From positions 1 through 44,378 of the forward strand of contig JAKSIG010000023.1 of NCBI GenBank assembly GCA_024398955.1: 44,378 bases of DNA, written 5' to 3'. Position 1 is the stretch's first letter. The number at the start of each line of letters is the position of its first letter. Made by a program: the position numbers and the translations under genes. Source of the stretch: Fibrobacter sp. (lineage in GTDB: Bacteria; Fibrobacterota; Fibrobacteria; Fibrobacterales; Fibrobacteraceae). Below, piece by piece: positions 41,889 to 44,378 of the stretch. A model generated the notes under the pieces. It had not been told where the DNA came from and ran no database searches. It worked only from the letters and a program-made list of their open reading frames with translations.

Positions 41889-43232
41889 TTAGAACACCCT
41901 ATGTGCAGCCTTGATCTGCTTGATGTATTCTGCTCTAACTTCGTTTGATTTAGCGAACTTGTTCCACTGACTGACGGCGTTCTGTACTTCGGCCAGAATT
42001 TTCTTGTAACGCCCCTGTTTTAGGCCTGCAAATTTTGCCACGGCCTTGAAGTCTTCGACGGTAAAGTTGTCGCGCTTGCCGTTGAAGGTAAGCTGGTGGG
42101 TGCCTGTCCAGAGTCCGCCCGGGTTGTAGGCGTACGTCATGTCGAAAGCGGGGGCTAAACTCCATTCGCCTCGTTTGTTCATCAGGAAACCGAAGTTTTT
42201 TGCGTGGTCGTCCTGATTTCTTGCGCAGATGTTGAAGGCTGCTCTGCGGAACAGTTCTTCGAGGGCGTCGTAGCCGAGACCGAGCTGCTTGACAACCGTG
42301 ATCGCCTGCTCGTAGCTATAGGCTCCTGCGGCGTTAAAGTCGTAGTGGGCGAGGCCGCAAAGGGACTGGTAATGCAGCTTTTTCCCGCCGGCAAGACGGT
42401 CGAAGCGTCTTGTCATAAAGTGCCTGTGACCGCTGTTTTCGAGTAGGCAACATTCCGACATCTGAATGCCCGCCGCCTGCGCCATCTGGTAATAGGTGTA
42501 TTCAATGGGGCCGTAGCCTTGGAGATCCGCCTTCTCCTTGTCGCTGTTGTTCTGCACGTCGTCCAGTTTTAAAAGCCAGTAGGAAAAGTTTTCGCCGTTT
42601 GCCACCTGCCCCGAACGGATTTCGCCGGAGGCTTCGTTCAGGGCGATAAGCACTTTTGCCCTTGCGCCGCCTGCGGATGTGCCTACCCGAAGGATTTGCT
42701 CAAAGGTCTGCTGTTGTTTCTTTGTTCTGAAGGCGGCCGGCTTGCTTGTGGCGTCTGTTTTGCTATTGCCTGTCTTGCCGATGCTTGCCTTAAAGTTTTT
42801 TCGACTGTCTAAAATGCTTGCAGCGAAGTTTCGCAGATTTTCAACATCTAGAATATCGTTCTCGTTTGCTGCGGGGCCTTCGATTGGGTAAAATTCCAGG
42901 GCGCCCATGCCGCGGTTGCCCGTGTAGCAGAGCCGCTCTAGCGCAGTAAAGGACTCTGGATTACGCCCTTGCTTTATAAGCCAGGAATCAATGAGCCTGT
43001 TGCCGAACTTGTCTGGAATGGAGTCCGCGAAAAGCCCTGGCAGACCTTTAAAAGTGTTTGATAGAAGCGGGAATGTGTAAACCCGTCTGCTTACAGGCAT
43101 GGTAATGGGCGAGGGCTCGATGCCTGCGCCGATGAATGATGGTGCGTATTCAAAATGTGCTACGGATTCGCCTTCCTGCATGGAAAGCGCTCCGATGGTT
43201 GTTCCCCAAAGTTTTACTTCGACGGCGATCAT
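41889..43232 (-). CDS. hipA: HipA-family serine/threonine kinase toxin
   Basis: 447 aa from ATG 43232, chosen because AAGGTGG lies just upstream; the alternative at 43274 would overlap hipB. HipA toxins are kinases that, in E. coli, phosphorylate glutamyl-tRNA synthetase and cause persistence. N-terminal subdomain with GLFADSIPDKFGNRLID, a Gly-rich loop RVGTSAGGARAK (~182-193), the catalytic segment NQDDHAKNFGF (339-349) and the metal-binding Asp in APAFDMTYAY (~362-371). The catalytic Asp, Asn and metal-binding Asp are all intact, so an active kinase is expected. A ~35-residue basic, Ser/Lys-rich stretch (SRKNFKASIGKTGNSK...) precedes the Gly-rich loop. It lies 17 bases downstream of hipB. 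Confidence 0.91.
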   Translation of the reverse strand: MIAVEVKLWGTTIGALSMQEGESVAHFEYAPSFIGAGIEPSPITMPVSRRVYTFPLLSNTFKGLPGLFADSIPDKFGNRLIDSWLIKQGRNPESFTALERLCYTGNRGMGALEFYPIEGPAANENDILDVENLRNFAASILDSRKNFKASIGKTGNSKTDATSKPAAFRTKKQQQTFEQILRVGTSAGGARAKVLIALNEASGEIRSGQVANGENFSYWLLKLDDVQNNSDKEKADLQGYGPIEYTYYQMAQAAGIQMSECCLLENSGHRHFMTRRFDRLAGGKKLHYQSLCGLAHYDFNAAGAYSYEQAITVVKQLGLGYDALEELFRRAAFNICARNQDDHAKNFGFLMNKRGEWSLAPAFDMTYAYNPGGLWTGTHQLTFNGKRDNFTVEDFKAVAKFAGLKQGRYKKILAEVQNAVSQWNKFAKSNEVRAEYIKQIKAAHRVF

Positions 43233-43249
43233 GGTCCACCTTAGCCTGT

Positions 43250-43669
43250 TTACTTGTCTTCGTCCCAAATCCATGGGGCCTTGGGCTCTGCGGCGATGCC
43301 TGCAGGAAACTCGCCTGGGCCATCAAAATCGTTTGCCTGCCCCGAGGCTTTGGTTTTGGGCTTGGAGGCGCGCTTGCGTTTGTTCTTTTGCAAGTTCTTG
43401 GATTGCATTAGGAGCTCCATGGGGCTTGGGCCGAGCTCAGGGATTATGCTGATAAACTGGTTTAAAAATCCTAGGGCACGCAGGATTTTGACCATGTTCA
43501 GAAGTTGAGTGGATTGGCCTTTTTCGATGTGTTCCACGGTGCTTTTACTGACGCCTGCCTTGTTTGCGAGTTCCGCCTGAGTCCAGTTGTTATTGAGCCT
43601 GGATCCGGCGATTCGTTTGCCGAATTCTGTGAGGACTGCGTTGTCGGAAAAGGGTGTGTACTTGGCCAT
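43250..43669 (-). CDS. hipB: HipB-family antitoxin, XRE-type DNA-binding protein
   Basis: 139 aa from ATG 43669, preceded by GGAGG. The Cro/C1-type helix-turn-helix occupies residues 15-70 with WTQAELANKAGVSKSTVEHI. HipB neutralises HipA and represses the operon. The C-terminal ~60 residues form an unusual extension: Lys-rich (KNLQKNKRKRASKPKTK), then ending APWIWDEDK; E. coli HipB is only 88 aa and also ends in Trp. A 13-bp perfect inverted repeat lies about 89 bases upstream. Confidence 0.88.
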   Translation of the reverse strand: MAKYTPFSDNAVLTEFGKRIAGSRLNNNWTQAELANKAGVSKSTVEHIEKGQSTQLLNMVKILRALGFLNQFISIIPELGPSPMELLMQSKNLQKNKRKRASKPKTKASGQANDFDGPGEFPAGIAAEPKAPWIWDEDK

Positions 43670-43757
43670 GGTTATTCCTCCATGGTTTAAAATATACATT
43701 TTATTTTGACTTTTTCCTATTTTTCTTTAAAAAAGATGAATAAATGCAATAATATTT

Positions 43758-43787
43758 ATTTAATTCTTTAAAAATAAAGAATTAAAT
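43758..43787. promoter_or_regulatory. 13-bp perfect inverted repeat upstream of hipB
   Basis: ATTTAATTCTTTA (43758-43770), loop AAAA, TAAAGAATTAAAT (43775-43787). Its location upstream of hipB and its perfect symmetry suggest an operator for HipB, though A/T content is so high that a chance hairpin or an AT-rich promoter element is possible. Confidence 0.5.
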
Positions 43788-43824
43788 TTATAAAAATACA
43801 TGCGGCGAATAGTGTGTGACGATG

Positions 43825-43861
43825 AAAAAAAACGTCCGAGTCTGTTAAACTCGAACGTTTT
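43825..43861 (-). terminator. Terminator after leuD
   Basis: A 13-bp stem with one mismatch (43829-43841 with 43849-43861) and 7-nt loop. The A-run at 43825-43832 gives the T-run on the minus strand. It lies ~105 bases beyond the leuD stop, with repeats in between. Confidence 0.72.
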
Positions 43862-43871
43862 GTAATGCTAG

Positions 43872-43892
43872 ATTCCCGATCAAGTCGGGAAT
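43872..43892. repeat. REP-like palindrome
   Basis: ATTCCCGA-tcaag-TCGGGAAT with the flanking GTCATTCCCG context on the other strand, a form common to dispersed intergenic palindromes in many bacteria. Only one copy occurs in this window. Confidence 0.5.
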
Positions 43893-43946
43893 GACAGCGC
43901 AATCTTTGTCGCTAGTTTACAGTCTACAGCCAACCGACAACAGCCC

Positions 43947-43970
43947 ACTGTCTACTGTCTACTTCCTACT
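43947..43970. repeat. 7-bp short tandem repeat at the leuD stop
   Basis: ACTGTCT ACTGTCT ACTTCCT ACT, a near-perfect 7-base tandem motif running into the leuD stop codon (43966-43968). Confidence 0.6.
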
Positions 43971-44378
43971 TCAAGAACTTCATGTACGGAAGCTTTGCTG
44001 CAAGTTCCTGCACCTTGTCGGCGTTAGCCTGGAGGGCGGAGCGAGCGTTCCAGGAACCGTCCAGGAACTGACCGCGAGGGCCATCAGCCAAAGTGAGGGC
44101 GATGGTTTCGTCGCCCAGCTTCAGGGTGCGCTTGTCGGTGCTGGTTTCCAATTCCTTGGAGGGGTTTGCTTCGATCCATGCGAGAATCTTGTCGGCAGTA
44201 GCGTGGTCTACCTTGTAGCAGGGAACGCCCAGGGCGACGCAGTTGCCGAAGAAGATTTCGGAGTAGCTTTCAGCGATGATAGCCTTGATACCCCAGCGCT
44301 TCAGAGCCTGCGGAGCGTGTTCGCGGCTGGAACCGCAACCGAAGTTCTGGTTGGAAACCAGGATGGTGCCGTTCTTGT
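43966..44378 (-). CDS. leuD: 3-isopropylmalate dehydratase small subunit (5' end outside window)
   Basis: The frame is open to the window edge (codons from 44376), so the N-terminus is missing; the internal ATG at 44151 is not the start. 136 codons are visible. The family motif [19 protein letters not shown] is followed by [20 protein letters not shown]. LeuD pairs with LeuC to isomerise isopropylmalate in leucine synthesis. The Q in HAPQAL and CVALGVPC in place of the usual NNQLLPV suggest the shorter LeuD subtype or a related aconitase-type small subunit, but the leucine role is most likely. leuC is presumably just upstream, beyond the window. Confidence 0.88.
   Translation of the reverse strand, partial: KNGTILVSNQNFGCGSSREHAPQALKRWGIKAIIAESYSEIFFGNCVALGVPCYKVDHATADKILAWIEANPSKELETSTDKRTLKLGDETIALTLADGPRGQFLDGSWNARSALQANADKVQELAAKLPYMKFLK

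Noticed and set aside
1..44378. tRNA, rRNA and known riboswitch classes
   Set aside because: No cloverleaf with a conserved T-loop motif, no rRNA-like tract and no familiar riboswitch core was recognised by eye in the intergenic gaps; a covariance-model search would be decisive.

Overview
The window looks like a chromosomal segment of a Fibrobacter-type bacterium (phylum Fibrobacterota). Three things point there: a lipoprotein with four tandem FISUMP (Fibrobacter succinogenes major paralogous) domains, several lipoproteins and surface proteins with long poly-Ser linkers, and a very large secreted repeat protein ending in a type-IX-like sorting tail. The envelope is Gram-negative, with many lipoboxes, outer-membrane barrels, an OmpA-like protein and TonB/ExbB/ExbD. 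No rRNA, tRNA, CRISPR array, transposase or prophage gene was recognised. No frameshift or obvious pseudogene was seen; only the first and last genes are cut by the window edges.

Layout. 1-2261: an acidic-repeat/TPR protein (5' end missing) and a PilT/PilU-type retraction ATPase, followed by two hairpin terminators. 2385-6440: a divergent pair, a Cthe_2159-like carbohydrate-binding lipoprotein (-) and a Wzi-like outer-membrane protein (+). 6503-8240: a TrhP-type U32 tRNA-hydroxylation protein and a small helical protein. 8241-10976: an AT-rich gap, a divergent DnaA-family protein lacking key residues, and an SDR-family epimerase. 11025-17583: a lipoprotein, a LysM lytic transglycosylase with an unlisted 59-aa membrane protein upstream, an OmpA/thrombospondin-3 protein, and SlyD. 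17677-19540: a barrel-like protein, an ankyrin lipoprotein, and a structured 64-bp tandem repeat array. 19627-24778: a complete six-gene TonB2/TtpC-type energy-transduction operon (DUF3450, TtpC, ExbB, ExbD, TonB, TPR). 24786-33170: the FISUMP lipoprotein, a helical repeat protein, an O6-alkylguanine DNA methyltransferase, alanine racemase, an AgmX/PglI-type TonB-like protein after a 503-bp leader, and an M29 aminopeptidase. 33194-37948: the 1584-aa secreted repeat protein. 38055-40520 (-): operon ssb - membrane protein - asd. 40710-41807: NamZ-like DUF1343 protein. 41889-43669 (-): a hipBA toxin-antitoxin module with an AT-rich inverted repeat upstream. 43966-end (-): leuD, incomplete.

Taken together, much of the window concerns envelope biology: energised outer-membrane transport, surface display and polysaccharide binding, and peptidoglycan synthesis and turnover (alr, asd, LysM transglycosylase, NamZ). 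The items most worth a second look are the DnaA-family protein with no recognisable arginine finger and an altered DNA-recognition signature beside a possible origin region, the TonB cassette with a terminator-like hairpin against its first start codon, the 64-bp hairpin repeat array, and the hipBA module with its 13-bp perfect inverted repeat. Functional calls are from motif recognition by eye; no database search was run.
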